Positions 1-7,327 are shown, counted from the stretch's first letter. The stretch: 64,000 bases of DNA from Metabacillus idriensis (GCF_009674765.1 NZ_WKKF01000002.1:843407-907406); one strand, 5' to 3'. Made by a program: numbers and translations. The notes: generated by a model not told the origin, from the letters alone.

Positions 1-1
1 T

Positions 2-679
2 TATGAAAAATGGCAAATTACTCCTTCAAAAGGGTGGGATTCAGAGCGTATGGATAAGTTATTGCACCATAATATAAAACGAAAAAAAGTTAGTAAAACA
101 CTAACTGACTTAGAAAACATAGTTAGTAAAACACTAACTGAAATCGGTATAAAAGTTAGTAAAACACTAACTAGTGAGTTAGTAAAACACTTACTAGAAG
201 ACTCCCCAAACGCTTGGGAGAGTAAGAGTGAAGAGGTCCTTAAAGATATTATTAAAGATATATATTTAAAGATAAATAAAGAGGAGGAGGAGATAAGCAT
301 CGTGGAACGCATAATAATTCTTTTACAGAAAAGCAAAATCTTAGAACCGAATGACATTACAGAATTTCTCCGAGACGATATTGAGGATGTGATAAATAAC
401 TTTGGTTTTGAACAACCAGAGGAAATGATCATAGAGGCTATCAAAGATGCTGCCCGCGTAAATGGACGAACTTGGAAGTATGTTTACAAAAAGTTAGTTG
501 CTTGGAAAAAGCAAGGATTCAAAACTCCTTCGGATTTAGAGCGAGATTCGGGACAGGAGGTAACCCATGGTGCAACGATTCACCAGTATCGCAGAGGTCA
601 TGCAAAGCCTGCACGAAAAGCAGAAGACTCAATTACCGGAGGACAAATCGGCTGGATTGGAAGAAACAAAAAGGTTTAA
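2..679 (+). CDS. Phage replication initiator, DnaD-like (5' end outside window)
   Basis: The frame is open from base 2, so the gene starts upstream of the window; 225 residues are visible. The part encoded at about bases 420-520 (EEMIIEAIKDA, then WKYVYKKL and a tryptophan) has the look of the DnaD/DnaB C-terminal domain, which in Gram-positive phages binds origin DNA and brings in the helicase loader. The visible start of the protein carries the hexapeptide VSKTLT three times, because this part of the gene is built of origin iterons (88-195). The C-terminus is basic and overlaps the next gene by 113 bases. An ATG at 50 is only an internal Met: it has no ribosome binding site and the frame continues upstream. 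Confidence 0.8.
   Translation, partial: YEKWQITPSKGWDSERMDKLLHHNIKRKKVSKTLTDLENIVSKTLTEIGIKVSKTLTSELVKHLLEDSPNAWESKSEEVLKDIIKDIYLKINKEEEEISIVERIIILLQKSKILEPNDITEFLRDDIEDVINNFGFEQPEEMIIEAIKDAARVNGRTWKYVYKKLVAWKKQGFKTPSDLERDSGQEVTHGATIHQYRRGHAKPARKAEDSITGGQIGWIGRNKKV
88..195. repeat. Four origin-like iterons inside the initiator gene
   Basis: The 19-base unit AGTTAGTAAAACACTAACT occurs at 88-106, 121-139 and 154-172, with a fourth copy carrying one change at 177-195. Each is itself a perfect palindrome (AGTTAGT-aaaac-ACTAACT); the fourth has one mismatch. Centres are 33, 33 and 23 bases apart, close to whole helical turns. Iterons within the initiator gene mark the replication origin in several Gram-positive temperate phages, so this is very probably the phage ori; binding by the encoded protein is inferred. 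Confidence 0.75.
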
Positions 680-1517
680 CTGCGTTAAGTGCAAAGATCT
701 GAAGCTTATTCTTTACAGGGTTCACAAAGATACAGCATGGATTGAAGAAAAAGTGGTTGTAAATGGGGAGGAGCAGTACATTTCTGTTCCTGAAAACATG
801 GTTCTTGAAGACGATTTGCTTACTGGGAAAATCTGCACTCCTGATAAGGCGTGGGAGTGGAAAGACTCCTATTCCAAACAGTGCGACTGTATAAACCAGG
901 TGAGGATTAGAAACCTCTTGAAGGCAAGTGAAATAACAGACGCGTTTAAAAAGCTCGGCTTTCGCTCATTTGTTGTAGATGACAAGCCTCAAGTGATTGT
1001 AGATGCATACCAATGTGCATTGAATTACTTTAAAGAGTTCGCGGAGATCAGGAAGGAACGTTGCAATAGCATCTCACTCCTAGGTCAACCGGGATCAGGA
1101 AAGACACATTTGCTGACAGCCATTGCAAATAATCTGATTAGCAAAGGGATTTCAGTTCTTTACTTCCCCTACGTGGAAGGGTTCAACGATCTTAAGGACG
1201 ACTTTAGCAAACTGGAAGAGAAGCTTGAACGCATGAAAAAAGTGGATGTCTTGTTTGTGGATGATCTGTTCAAACCAGCAAAGGGTGTGCCAAGAGCAAC
1301 GGAGTGGACGGTTGAGCAAATTTACGCAGTCATCAACTACAGGTATCTGAATCACATGCCAATCCTTATTTCTTCAGAGCTTACTGTGGACGAGCTGGTT
1401 GACGTGGATGAGGCGCTCGGTACACGTATTTATCAAATGTGCAAAGAATTTACAGTGGTCATTAAAGGTGATCGAAAACAACTAAATCATAGATTGGAAG
1501 GGTTAGAGAATGTGTAA
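567..1517 (+). CDS. DnaC/IstB-like helicase loader ATPase
   Basis: A 316-residue AAA+ ATPase that should load the replicative helicase at the phage origin together with the upstream DnaD-like protein. Walker A is GQPGSGKT (residues 173-180) and Walker B is VLFVDDLF (228-235). The N-terminal part has cysteine pairs (Cys39/Cys42 and Cys106/Cys108) that could hold zinc, as in DnaC/DnaI loaders. The start ATG has an AGGAGG site 6 bases upstream and lies within the end of the initiator gene, a sign of coupled translation. IstB-type transposition helpers share the fold, but the neighbour and the lack of a transposase favour a loader. Confidence 0.9.
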   Translation: MVQRFTSIAEVMQSLHEKQKTQLPEDKSAGLEETKRFNCVKCKDLKLILYRVHKDTAWIEEKVVVNGEEQYISVPENMVLEDDLLTGKICTPDKAWEWKDSYSKQCDCINQVRIRNLLKASEITDAFKKLGFRSFVVDDKPQVIVDAYQCALNYFKEFAEIRKERCNSISLLGQPGSGKTHLLTAIANNLISKGISVLYFPYVEGFNDLKDDFSKLEEKLERMKKVDVLFVDDLFKPAKGVPRATEWTVEQIYAVINYRYLNHMPILISSELTVDELVDVDEALGTRIYQMCKEFTVVIKGDRKQLNHRLEGLENV

Positions 1518-1689
1518 TTTATGCAACGGAACGCATGTTGTACATGTAGACACTCAATCCTCTATAAGCTTTCATAATTGCCCGAATTGCGGGCCTGAGA
1601 GCAAAGAAAATCAAAAGGCAAGGTATGAGCTTCTGTACGCTAAGCTTGCTGAAGCTGAGATGAGATTAGCATTAGGGAGTGTGTCGTAA
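1510..1689 (+). CDS. Small CxxC zinc-finger-like phage protein
   Basis: A 59-residue reading frame beginning MCNLCNGTHVV, with two CxxC pairs (Cys2/Cys5 and Cys24/Cys27) followed by a short helix rich in Ala, Glu and Leu. It overlaps the end of the helicase loader by 8 bases and its TAA shares a base with the next ATG (TAATG), so it fits the tightly packed early operon. Probably a small zinc-binding protein; similar ones are common in Bacillus phages without known function. Confidence 0.6.
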   Translation: MCNLCNGTHVVHVDTQSSISFHNCPNCGPESKENQKARYELLYAKLAEAEMRLALGSVS

Positions 1690-1889
1690 TGACAGTAACT
1701 GAAAATCGCTTGAGACAAGCTGTTGAACAGCGCAAGGACGAGCTTAAGTCAGAGCTAATGAGATATGGCTATTTTAAAACCCCTGATGGGAAGCAGCTAT
1801 ATGAGCTTACATTGTCGGATTTAGAAGAGATTCATATAAACGTAAAGTGTGACTTCGGAAGAGAGATGTCAAAGGTAGAAGGTGCTTAA
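1689..1889 (+). CDS. FbpA-like small basic protein
   Basis: 66 residues with the pattern R-K-D-E-L-K-x-x-L-M-R-Y-G-Y-F-K then DGKQLYELTLSDLEEIH. This matches the FbpA family (Fur-regulated basic protein A), whose B. subtilis member belongs to the iron-sparing response. In a phage operon it is unlikely to be under Fur and more probably works as a generic small adaptor; its role here is unknown. Its ATG overlaps the stop of the gene before, and its stop overlaps the next ATG, so the three are translated together. Confidence 0.6.
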   Translation: MTVTENRLRQAVEQRKDELKSELMRYGYFKTPDGKQLYELTLSDLEEIHINVKCDFGREMSKVEGA

Positions 1890-2119
1890 TGAGCCAAATA
1901 TGCGTATTGAAGTCTGGCAGCAAGCTGGAGCTTGTAAGAAGGGTCATTGAGTTGGAAAAGCGAGGATATGAATGTGTTGCTCCTATAAGCTCAAAGAAAT
2001 TAGTGAATAAGCTTTGGAAGCGTTCATACGGCAGGTATCAATGCTACAGAAGAGACTTTATCCGAACAGAAGAACATGAATTGTTCATGGTGAAGATGAT
2101 CAGGGAGGAGACCGGATGA
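1889..2119 (+). CDS. Small phage protein, unknown function
   Basis: 76 residues, basic, with no motif I recognise. The central stretch KKLVNKLWKRSYGRYQCYRRDF is rich in Lys, Arg and aromatic residues, which suits contact with nucleic acid. It starts at a TAATG overlap with the FbpA-like gene and its end overlaps the rusA-like gene by 4 bases. The unbroken coupling to both neighbours is the main reason to believe it is real. Confidence 0.55.
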   Translation: MSQICVLKSGSKLELVRRVIELEKRGYECVAPISSKKLVNKLWKRSYGRYQCYRRDFIRTEEHELFMVKMIREETG

Positions 2120-2559
2120 TTCAGTTCACAGTTTATGGAGAACCAGTCGCTCAAGGACGGCCCAGGGCATCTACCATTCACGGCAGGGTGCAAATGTATG
2201 ATCCTGCTAAGTCTAGGGACTTTAAGAAGTACGTGAAGTTAGTTGCTTCACAACACCGTCCTAAAACATTACTGCAAGGTGCTTTAACTTTAAAAGTCGT
2301 AATTTTCAAACCGACATTAAAAAGCTTCTCCAAGAAAAAAGCAGCAGCTGCTGAAAATGGTGAGCTTAGGCCGGTTACAAAACCTGATGTTGATAACTAC
2401 GTGAAAGCCGTTAAGGATGCATGCAACAAAGTTCTCTGGCACGATGACAGCCAAGTCGTGGATCTACATATCAGCAAGTACTACAGCGAAAACCCACGAA
2501 TTGAAATCACTGTTGATTCTTTAAAAGAGCATCAGGAACAAACGAAACTCACAATCTAG
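2116..2559 (+). CDS. rusA: RusA-family Holliday junction resolvase
   Basis: 147 residues, the usual RusA size. It begins with the family opening FTVYGEPVAQGRPRA and carries the catalytic aspartates in KPDVDNYVKAVKDACN (Asp91, Asp93) and WHDDSQV (Asp110/Asp111), which bind magnesium and cut four-way junctions. In phages it resolves recombination intermediates before packaging. The start has GGGAGG upstream. It sits next to the replication genes, as is usual for lambdoid-type siphophages of Firmicutes. Confidence 0.9.
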   Translation: MIQFTVYGEPVAQGRPRASTIHGRVQMYDPAKSRDFKKYVKLVASQHRPKTLLQGALTLKVVIFKPTLKSFSKKKAAAAENGELRPVTKPDVDNYVKAVKDACNKVLWHDDSQVVDLHISKYYSENPRIEITVDSLKEHQEQTKLTI

Positions 2560-2570
2560 GAGGAAAAAAC

Positions 2571-2951
2571 ATGCCACAAAAAATTATTGATCTTAATAGC
2601 TTCGCTGAAGGAGCAATGGCTGAACGCTTTGATGTTGAATTGCAAAAGATTCTTGAAAACATTGCTGATCCTAATACGGATGCCAAGAAGGTTCGAAAGC
2701 TTACTCTTACGATATCTTTAAAAGCTGATGACAAACGGGATCTTGTATTAACAAATGTAATTGCAAAGTCTACCCTTGCTCCAGCAAAAGAAATTGAAGC
2801 TAAGCTTCTCATGGATCTAGACGGTCGAGGTAAGGTTACCGGGGCAGAACTGAAATCAGGTGTTAGAGGTCAAACATACATCACTGAAGAAGGCGATGTT
2901 GCTGACGATCGAGGTCAAAAGATTATCAATTTGAAACAGCAGTCCAAATAA
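2571..2951 (+). CDS. Phage protein of the 'replication terminator' annotation family
   Basis: 126 residues opening with KIIDLNSFAEGAMAERFDVE and containing NIADPNTDAKKVRKLTLTI and KSGVRGQTYITEEGDVADD. I recall this family from Bacillus phages, where it is often labelled replication terminator protein without strong evidence; it is unrelated to B. subtilis Rtp as far as I can see. No enzyme motif is visible. AGGAGG lies 6 bases before the ATG, and the next gene follows after 24 bases. Confidence 0.5.
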   Translation: MPQKIIDLNSFAEGAMAERFDVELQKILENIADPNTDAKKVRKLTLTISLKADDKRDLVLTNVIAKSTLAPAKEIEAKLLMDLDGRGKVTGAELKSGVRGQTYITEEGDVADDRGQKIINLKQQSK

Positions 2952-2975
2952 TAAAAAACAATCGGAGGAATGGGA

Positions 2976-3689
2976 ATGATTAAAGAAGCCTTGCAATACT
3001 TAATTAACTTGGGAAACGTTGAAACAAATGAGATCGATGGACAAACCTTTTCTACCCAGCAGCTACAATTGATCCGAGAAGCAACACCATCAGCATTGAA
3101 GGTTAGAAGTCTCTCAGGACTGGTTGAGTATCTACAATCAGGCTTTGATGATGACGCGTTTGAGAAGAGAATGGTCCAGGTCATCAGTCCAACAGAAGTC
3201 ATTGCCTTCAGTACCTTTAACGGAAACTACAACCGAAATGATTATATCCAAGCAACTGCGATGATTCCTTCGTTTGACTTTGATCACTGGTACGATTCAG
3301 AGTCATTCAACATCAAACTGCAATCCGTGTTTGTGAAAAATGAAGATCGTGACATCATGCTGCAGGTTGTAGGAAACATCAAAGAAGAGGATGTCCGTAC
3401 AGTAGGAGATGACGGAGTTTCACAAGCTGTTTCAGCAAAAGTCGGTGTTGCAACGGTCGCAACGGTTCAAGTACCTAACCCAGTGGTCTTAAAGCCATAC
3501 CGTACCTTTGTTGAAGTAGATCAGCCGGAAAGTGATTTTATCTTCCGCATGAAGAATGGTCCCAGATGCGCGTTGTTTGCAGCTGATGGGGGAGCATGGA
3601 AGATTACAGCCATGAGAAACGTGAAAGATTACCTGCAGATTGCATTAGAAAAAGAAATAGAGTCTGGGAAAATCATTATCATCGCTTAA
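2976..3689 (+). CDS. Phage protein, possibly DUF2303/YfdQ-like
   Basis: 237 residues, no catalytic motif recognised. The middle (IAFSTFNGNYNRNDYIQATA and FDFDHWYDSESFNIKLQS) and the location next to a small conserved phage protein recall the DUF2303 family, but that is a weak, remembered likeness. The start at 2976 is preferred to 2970 because the GGAGG at 2963-2968 would almost touch the first ATG and stands 7 bases from the second. It forms one operon with the gene before it. Confidence 0.5.
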   Translation: MIKEALQYLINLGNVETNEIDGQTFSTQQLQLIREATPSALKVRSLSGLVEYLQSGFDDDAFEKRMVQVISPTEVIAFSTFNGNYNRNDYIQATAMIPSFDFDHWYDSESFNIKLQSVFVKNEDRDIMLQVVGNIKEEDVRTVGDDGVSQAVSAKVGVATVATVQVPNPVVLKPYRTFVEVDQPESDFIFRMKNGPRCALFAADGGAWKITAMRNVKDYLQIALEKEIESGKIIIIA

Positions 3690-3691
3690 TC

Positions 3692-3886
3692 ATGGAAAAC
3701 GTTCTAATCGCTGACGACCGTCCGGATTGGATCAAAGCAGAAGATAGGGTAATGGCGTGTGCTGCACGCTGTTCCCTTTTCAAAAAATGCTCGAGTCGCA
3801 TTGGTTTTGATTGTAAGAAACTTGGAGGCTCAGAGATTCCTAAAATAAGAGGAGGCTCTTATGAAAAAGAAAAACCCCGTTATTGA
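3692..3886 (+). CDS. Small Cys-rich phage protein
   Basis: 64 residues beginning MENVLIADDRPDWIKAEDRV, with four cysteines (MACAARCSLFKKCSSRIGFDC) spaced as a possible zinc or iron-sulfur knot. It follows the stop of the previous gene by 2 bases. A longer frame open from 3596 lies inside the previous gene and is not needed. Its end overlaps the HhH gene by 26 bases. Function unknown. Confidence 0.5.
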   Translation: MENVLIADDRPDWIKAEDRVMACAARCSLFKKCSSRIGFDCKKLGGSEIPKIRGGSYEKEKPRY

Positions 3887-4103
3887 AAAAGCAAGGCAAG
3901 AAGGTTACAACCAAGGATTTGAAAACGGCTTTAAGAGTGGAACGGATATCGGAAAAGATGAAGCCTGCAAGATCCTAGCTATGAAATTTGATGGCTTGGA
4001 AAAGGTACCAGGTATAGGACCTAAGATGCTACAGAAAATCGTTACTCACTTTGGCGGCGAATACTTCAAGGAGGTTCCAGATGAATCTGAAAAATCTGTT
4101 TGA
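3861..4103 (+). CDS. Small helix-hairpin-helix protein
   Basis: 80 residues. The C-terminal half reads LEKVPGIGPKMLQKIVTHFG, a clear helix-hairpin-helix motif (residues about 46-65) that binds the DNA backbone without sequence preference. The N-terminal half has a GYNQGFENGFKSGTDIG glycine-patterned stretch. GGAGG stands 5 bases before the ATG. It overlaps the start of the dUTPase gene by 23 bases. A role in phage DNA replication or repair is likely but unproved. Confidence 0.65.
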   Translation: MKKKNPVIEKARQEGYNQGFENGFKSGTDIGKDEACKILAMKFDGLEKVPGIGPKMLQKIVTHFGGEYFKEVPDESEKSV

Positions 4104-4725
4104 TATGCAAAGAGTGCTTCGGGACCGGATTAGATATAAGAAACAGGATCGTTTTGAGAAATTAATACTTGCTCTAATAGTTGAGTGTGGGGAATGCGCG
4201 AATGAATGGAGAGGCTTTAAGTTCTGGAGTAAAAACCAAAAATCAAGAACTGAGGAAAATGCGACTTGTACTGTTTGTGATGGAACTGGTGATTTGAATT
4301 ATGAGATGGTTCAAGAAGATGCAGAGGGCAATGGAAATCATGAGTATATTGATTGCGAAGTGTGCGATTGTTCAGGAGTAATCGATGTAAGAAACCCACT
4401 CCTAGAAGAGTACGTTGATAAACTACATTTCATTTTAGAATTAGGCATTGAAATTGCTGATGAAATAGGATTCGATGTTTGGGAGTATTTCAATGGGATT
4501 GAAGTACAGAAAAAGCTTCAGGTCGCACCTACAAAAACAATAACCGGTCAATTTATATTAGTTGCAAACTATGCTGCACAACTTAATTATGATGATTACT
4601 ATTGCGAACTATTTGCCGCATATCTGAATTTAGGAGAAATGTTAGGTTTCACAGATGAACAAATAGAACAAGCCTACTACACCAAGAATGCAGTTAATCA
4701 CCAAAGGCAAAAACAAGGTTATTAA
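4081..4725 (+). CDS. Dimeric (type 2) dUTPase with a zinc-knuckle insert
   Basis: 214 residues resembling the all-alpha dUTPase_2 family, which hydrolyses dUTP to dUMP and keeps uracil out of phage DNA. The metal-binding pairs are E35-x-x-E38 (ECGE) and E110-x-x-D113 (EEYVDKLHF). Between them, residues 63-99 hold CTVCDGTG and CEVCDCSG, DnaJ-like knuckles that most members lack. The start at 4081 has AAGGAGG 6 bases upstream; an in-frame ATG at 4051 has none. It overlaps the HhH gene, which suggests co-expression. Confidence 0.75.
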   Translation: MNLKNLFDMQRVLRDRIRYKKQDRFEKLILALIVECGECANEWRGFKFWSKNQKSRTEENATCTVCDGTGDLNYEMVQEDAEGNGNHEYIDCEVCDCSGVIDVRNPLLEEYVDKLHFILELGIEIADEIGFDVWEYFNGIEVQKKLQVAPTKTITGQFILVANYAAQLNYDDYYCELFAAYLNLGEMLGFTDEQIEQAYYTKNAVNHQRQKQGY

Positions 4726-4744
4726 AAAATCAATGGTGAGGTGT

Positions 4745-4867
4745 ATGAAAATGAAATTATGCCTGGAATGTAAAGTAAAGCCTGCATGTCATTGGAACCG
4801 GTCGTTTTGTGAAAGTTGCATGACTGTCCTTCTTATCGAAAAGGTTAAGGAGGAAGATGAGAAATGA
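4745..4867 (+). CDS. Tiny four-cysteine protein
   Basis: 40 residues beginning MKMKLCLECKVKPACHWNRSFCESCM, with CLEC and CESC pairs typical of a small zinc ribbon. It ends in an ATGA overlap with the next gene, and a GAGGTG stands just before the start. Unknown function; the overlap and motif make a real gene likely despite the length. Confidence 0.5.
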   Translation: MKMKLCLECKVKPACHWNRSFCESCMTVLLIEKVKEEDEK

Positions 4868-5076
4868 CTATTTTCATTCTAACCATCATTGGGGTCATCC
4901 TATATGCATTCACTGAGTGGGCAAAGCATGAAATGGAACAGGAGCGTAAGGCTCGGGTTGAATACGTGAAACAAAAACAAAATGCAAAAGTTGATTTTTG
5001 CGCAGAGTGCTACTTCCAAAAAACTGTTGAGTACAGCGAAGAAGAAAACCTGTGGATCTGTGATAGTTGCAGGTGA
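4864..5076 (+). CDS. Membrane-anchored zinc-ribbon small protein
   Basis: 70 residues: one N-terminal membrane helix (residues 2-17, MTIFILTIIGVILYAFTEW), a charged stretch (MEQERKARVEYVKQKQ), then CAECYF and CDSC at the end, a four-cysteine ribbon. The layout suggests a cytoplasmic zinc domain tethered to the membrane. It overlaps both neighbours by 4 bases. No function can be assigned. Confidence 0.5.
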   Translation: MTIFILTIIGVILYAFTEWAKHEMEQERKARVEYVKQKQNAKVDFCAECYFQKTVEYSEEENLWICDSCR

Positions 5077-5174
5077 AATTCTTCAAAGGCTTGATGTGGG
5101 CGGCAGTCTTATCAATACCTTTGTGGTTTAGCTTTTTCGGCTGGATAAAGATTTTGAAAGGATTGTTTATATAA
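5073..5174 (+). CDS. 33-residue hydrophobic peptide
   Basis: A GTG-initiated frame, KFFKGLMWAAVLSIPLWF then SFFGWIKILKGLFI, essentially one or two membrane helices with lysines at the edges. It overlaps both neighbours (GTGA at its start, TAATG at its end), the pattern of a translated gene. A decayed second copy lies at 5908-5999. Could be a small membrane regulator or holin-like peptide; nothing firmer can be said. Confidence 0.45.
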   Translation: MKFFKGLMWAAVLSIPLWFSFFGWIKILKGLFI

Positions 5175-5656
5175 TGCTTCAGCAAGAACAACTGACAATC
5201 TTTCATATGTTTGAAGAATTGGAAACACTGGATTTTGATATCAATATCATCCTTGGCCGGGCTAGAAAATTACTTCAAGAATACATAGGAAAGTCCGGCA
5301 GCTTTTTTATAAAAGAATACGCCATTCAAAGGTGTAACGATAATCAGTATGTTCCAGAGAGCGGTGCGGTGCTTTTCATATCGCTTGATACAGGCTCACA
5401 CTTCGTTCAACTAAGCTTGGCGAGTAAAACACTCTTTGAGACTGAAAAAGGCATGGAGTACATTCAATGGCATTGTATGAATAGAGTCAGTCATTATACA
5501 GCTTGGGAAGAAATGAACAGTTCACCTTTTCTCTATGGTGAAGAGTTTGTGAGAAATAGAGATTTTAACAGTGTGAATGTTGAGGGAGTTTTAATTTCCG
5601 GTAATGAGGAAATAGCTGCGGATCTGCTGGAGCAAGTGAAGATATATGAATGGTGA
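5174..5656 (+). CDS. Phage protein, unknown function
   Basis: 160 residues, acidic, no motif recognised. Starts at a TAATG junction with the hydrophobic peptide gene and ends 15 bases before the next gene, so it belongs to the early operon. The protein looks soluble and mixed alpha/beta (GAVLFISLDTGSHFVQLSL in the middle, a helical C-terminus NEEIAADLLEQVKIYEW). Confidence 0.5.
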   Translation: MLQQEQLTIFHMFEELETLDFDINIILGRARKLLQEYIGKSGSFFIKEYAIQRCNDNQYVPESGAVLFISLDTGSHFVQLSLASKTLFETEKGMEYIQWHCMNRVSHYTAWEEMNSSPFLYGEEFVRNRDFNSVNVEGVLISGNEEIAADLLEQVKIYEW

Positions 5657-5671
5657 AAGGAGCGATTAAGT

Positions 5672-5908
5672 ATGACAACTACAGAAGGAATGGAAATGAA
5701 ATATACAGTTGTGAATAATGAAGACATTGAAAAGTATCTTCATCCAAATCTTCAAAGAGAATTAAATAGATTATTGGGATACGTGAGTGGGAACAAGGAG
5801 GCTTTTGAAGGAAAAAAGGTTGAAAATACTTATCTTGTCATAAATACCGATGAACCGTATGTAAATGAAATTACCGAAATAATGAAAAAGAATGGCCATT
5901 GGGGATAA
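5672..5908 (+). CDS. Small phage protein, unknown function
   Basis: 78 residues starting MTTTEGMEMKYTVVNNEDIEK; a second ATG at codon 9 (MKYTVV) is possible, but GAAAGGAG stands 7 bases before the first. Mostly charged and soluble, with no recognisable domain. Its stop overlaps the ATG of a decayed copy of the hydrophobic peptide gene, repeating the arrangement seen at 5073-5174. Confidence 0.45.
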   Translation: MTTTEGMEMKYTVVNNEDIEKYLHPNLQRELNRLLGYVSGNKEAFEGKKVENTYLVINTDEPYVNEITEIMKKNGHWG

Positions 5909-5999
5909 TGAAATTCTTCAGAGGATTGATGTTTGCAACGCTGCTGCTATCAATATCTTTGTGAATGACCTTTTTCAGATGGATAAAGATCTTGAAATC
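5908..5999 (+). pseudogene. Decayed second copy of the 33-residue hydrophobic peptide gene
   Basis: The frame from ATG 5908 reads KFFRGLMFATLLLSISL and stops at TGA 5962-5964, where the intact copy (5073-5174) has a TGG tryptophan codon. In-frame similarity continues past the stop (TFFRWIKILK against SFFGWIKILK) to about 5999. This is a duplicated gene inactivated by a single Trp-to-stop change plus later drift. The truncated 18-residue peptide may still be made. Confidence 0.6.
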
Positions 6000-6207
6000 A
6001 GAAATTTGAAAGGGCTGGTGAATTTCTTCTTTCAATAGCTGAACTATTTAAAGAAGTACACCTCTGATATTCAAAGATTACTTTATCTAATTTCTGGCTA
6101 TACAACAGAGTATCCGGACTACTGAAACCTTGTTTTTCAGCAATCTCAATCATTATTGCTCTAAGAATATTGATCTCTGTTAATAAATCATTTTGATCTA
6201 AATGCAA
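5998..6207 (-). CDS. Spo0E-like aspartyl-phosphate phosphatase
   Basis: 69 residues on the minus strand against the run of the phage early genes. The pattern LRAIMIEIAEKQGFSSPD followed by YSQKLDKVIFEYQR is the Spo0E family core: two helices with the S-x-x-L-D signature. Family members remove the phosphate from Spo0A~P and so block entry into sporulation. The TTG start at 6207 is chosen because GGAG lies 8 bases upstream; a GTG at 6216 overlaps that site. As a prophage cargo gene it could keep a lysogen from sporulating. A short tail of 20-odd residues after the core is unlike typical members. Confidence 0.8.
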   Translation of the reverse strand: MHLDQNDLLTEINILRAIMIEIAEKQGFSSPDTLLYSQKLDKVIFEYQRCTSLNSSAIERRNSPALSNF

Positions 6208-6766
6208 TTTTTTCACTCCAACACTAAATTATCATAAGCATAATGGGGCGGGTTATTAGGATTACTATTATTGCTTATTAATGAAAAAAATGGAATGTAT
6301 TCGACAAAACTTTTTGAATTTCGACATAAACTATAAATTTCTAGTAACTAATGACCTATTGTAGAACTGTAAAAATAATATGTGAGTTGAGGACCTAGAA
6401 GGCTTATGGAAATAGCATGTAAACTACTTTGTTGATGTTGACCATTTATAATAATTAGTTTTGAACTTGAAGATGAAATACAAAAAAATCCACCAATTAA
6501 GGTGGTATTAGGAGTAATAAATGGTCTGTTAGGTTAGTGTATGTAATTTATAAAAAAGGGTGCTTTTTTTCACTCCACAATAAAAAAGCCACCAATTTTG
6601 GTGACCGAAAAATATACCAGAAGAGGAAATAGTTTAGTCAATATAGGATATGCAACAACCGAAAAAAAGTTCAAAACAGATGTGGTTGTTTCGTGAAATA
6701 TGAAGATGAATATACAATCAAACATCTTAGTAGTTTGATTGACTAAATCTAACATGGGGTGCATGT
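6208..6766. other. Intergenic stretch with two small hairpins
   Basis: No convincing gene. Two related hairpins, CCACC-aattaa-GGTGG (6490-6505) and CACC-aatttt-GGTG (6590-6603), share the core CCACCAATT; neither has a clear T-run on the plus strand. Probably the upstream control region of the Spo0E-like gene (read leftwards) and of the next plus-strand gene. Confidence 0.4.
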
Positions 6767-7327
6767 ATGAACATTAACGAGAGATTACAGGAGATTGAAG
6801 AAGAATGGAAGCTGAAAAATAATCCGTTTGCAGAAGAAAATATAGGCGGTGCGATTTCAGGTGAAAACGTGCATTGGCTTATTTCCACAATCAAGCAGCT
6901 TCAGGAGGAAAAATGGCAATATAAAACAAGTTTAAACTTGTGGCAACGATTGGCAGATGAACATAAAGAACGCATTACCGAACTCGAACAAGAAAAACGG
7001 AAAATCACCGCAGCGCATGAAGCGTTTTTGCAAGAGCTGAAAAAAGAACATTTATACAGTGTTAGAACTGCGAGTGGACGTGCAGTAGGCAGACTAATCA
7101 TGAATTATAACGAACGATTTGCTTTCATCCATCTTGCCGAACAGGATAGAACATTTTTTGTGATGATTGAAGGAAATGATCCTATTGTTATAACCGTTAA
7201 AAATGATGTAAACAGACCCAAATATATAGACTGTCACAGCGTTCTGGAGCAATGGGTGACTGATAAATTTGACTACAGACCATACGATTATTGGGAAATT
7301 GACACTTGCGAAAAACACAATATTTAA
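6767..7327 (+). CDS. Coiled-coil phage protein, unknown function
   Basis: 186 residues. Residues about 1-95 are helical with heptad character (MNINERLQEIEEEWKLKNN, then ITELEQEKRKITAAHEAF), and the C-terminal half looks like a compact beta-rich domain (FAFIHLAEQDRTFFVMIEG). No enzyme motif. A GGGGTG stands before the ATG. It starts a second early cluster after the 6208-6766 gap. Confidence 0.5.
   Translation: MNINERLQEIEEEWKLKNNPFAEENIGGAISGENVHWLISTIKQLQEEKWQYKTSLNLWQRLADEHKERITELEQEKRKITAAHEAFLQELKKEHLYSVRTASGRAVGRLIMNYNERFAFIHLAEQDRTFFVMIEGNDPIVITVKNDVNRPKYIDCHSVLEQWVTDKFDYRPYDYWEIDTCEKHNI

Noticed and set aside
1-444. Minus-strand frame opposite the initiator gene
   Set aside because: Ser/Ile/Phe-rich shadow of a coding strand with repeats; no ribosome site.
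6570-6764. Minus-strand 64-residue hydrophobic frame
   Set aside because: No ribosome binding site before its start, start lies against the next gene's start region, and composition is that of A/T-rich noncoding DNA.
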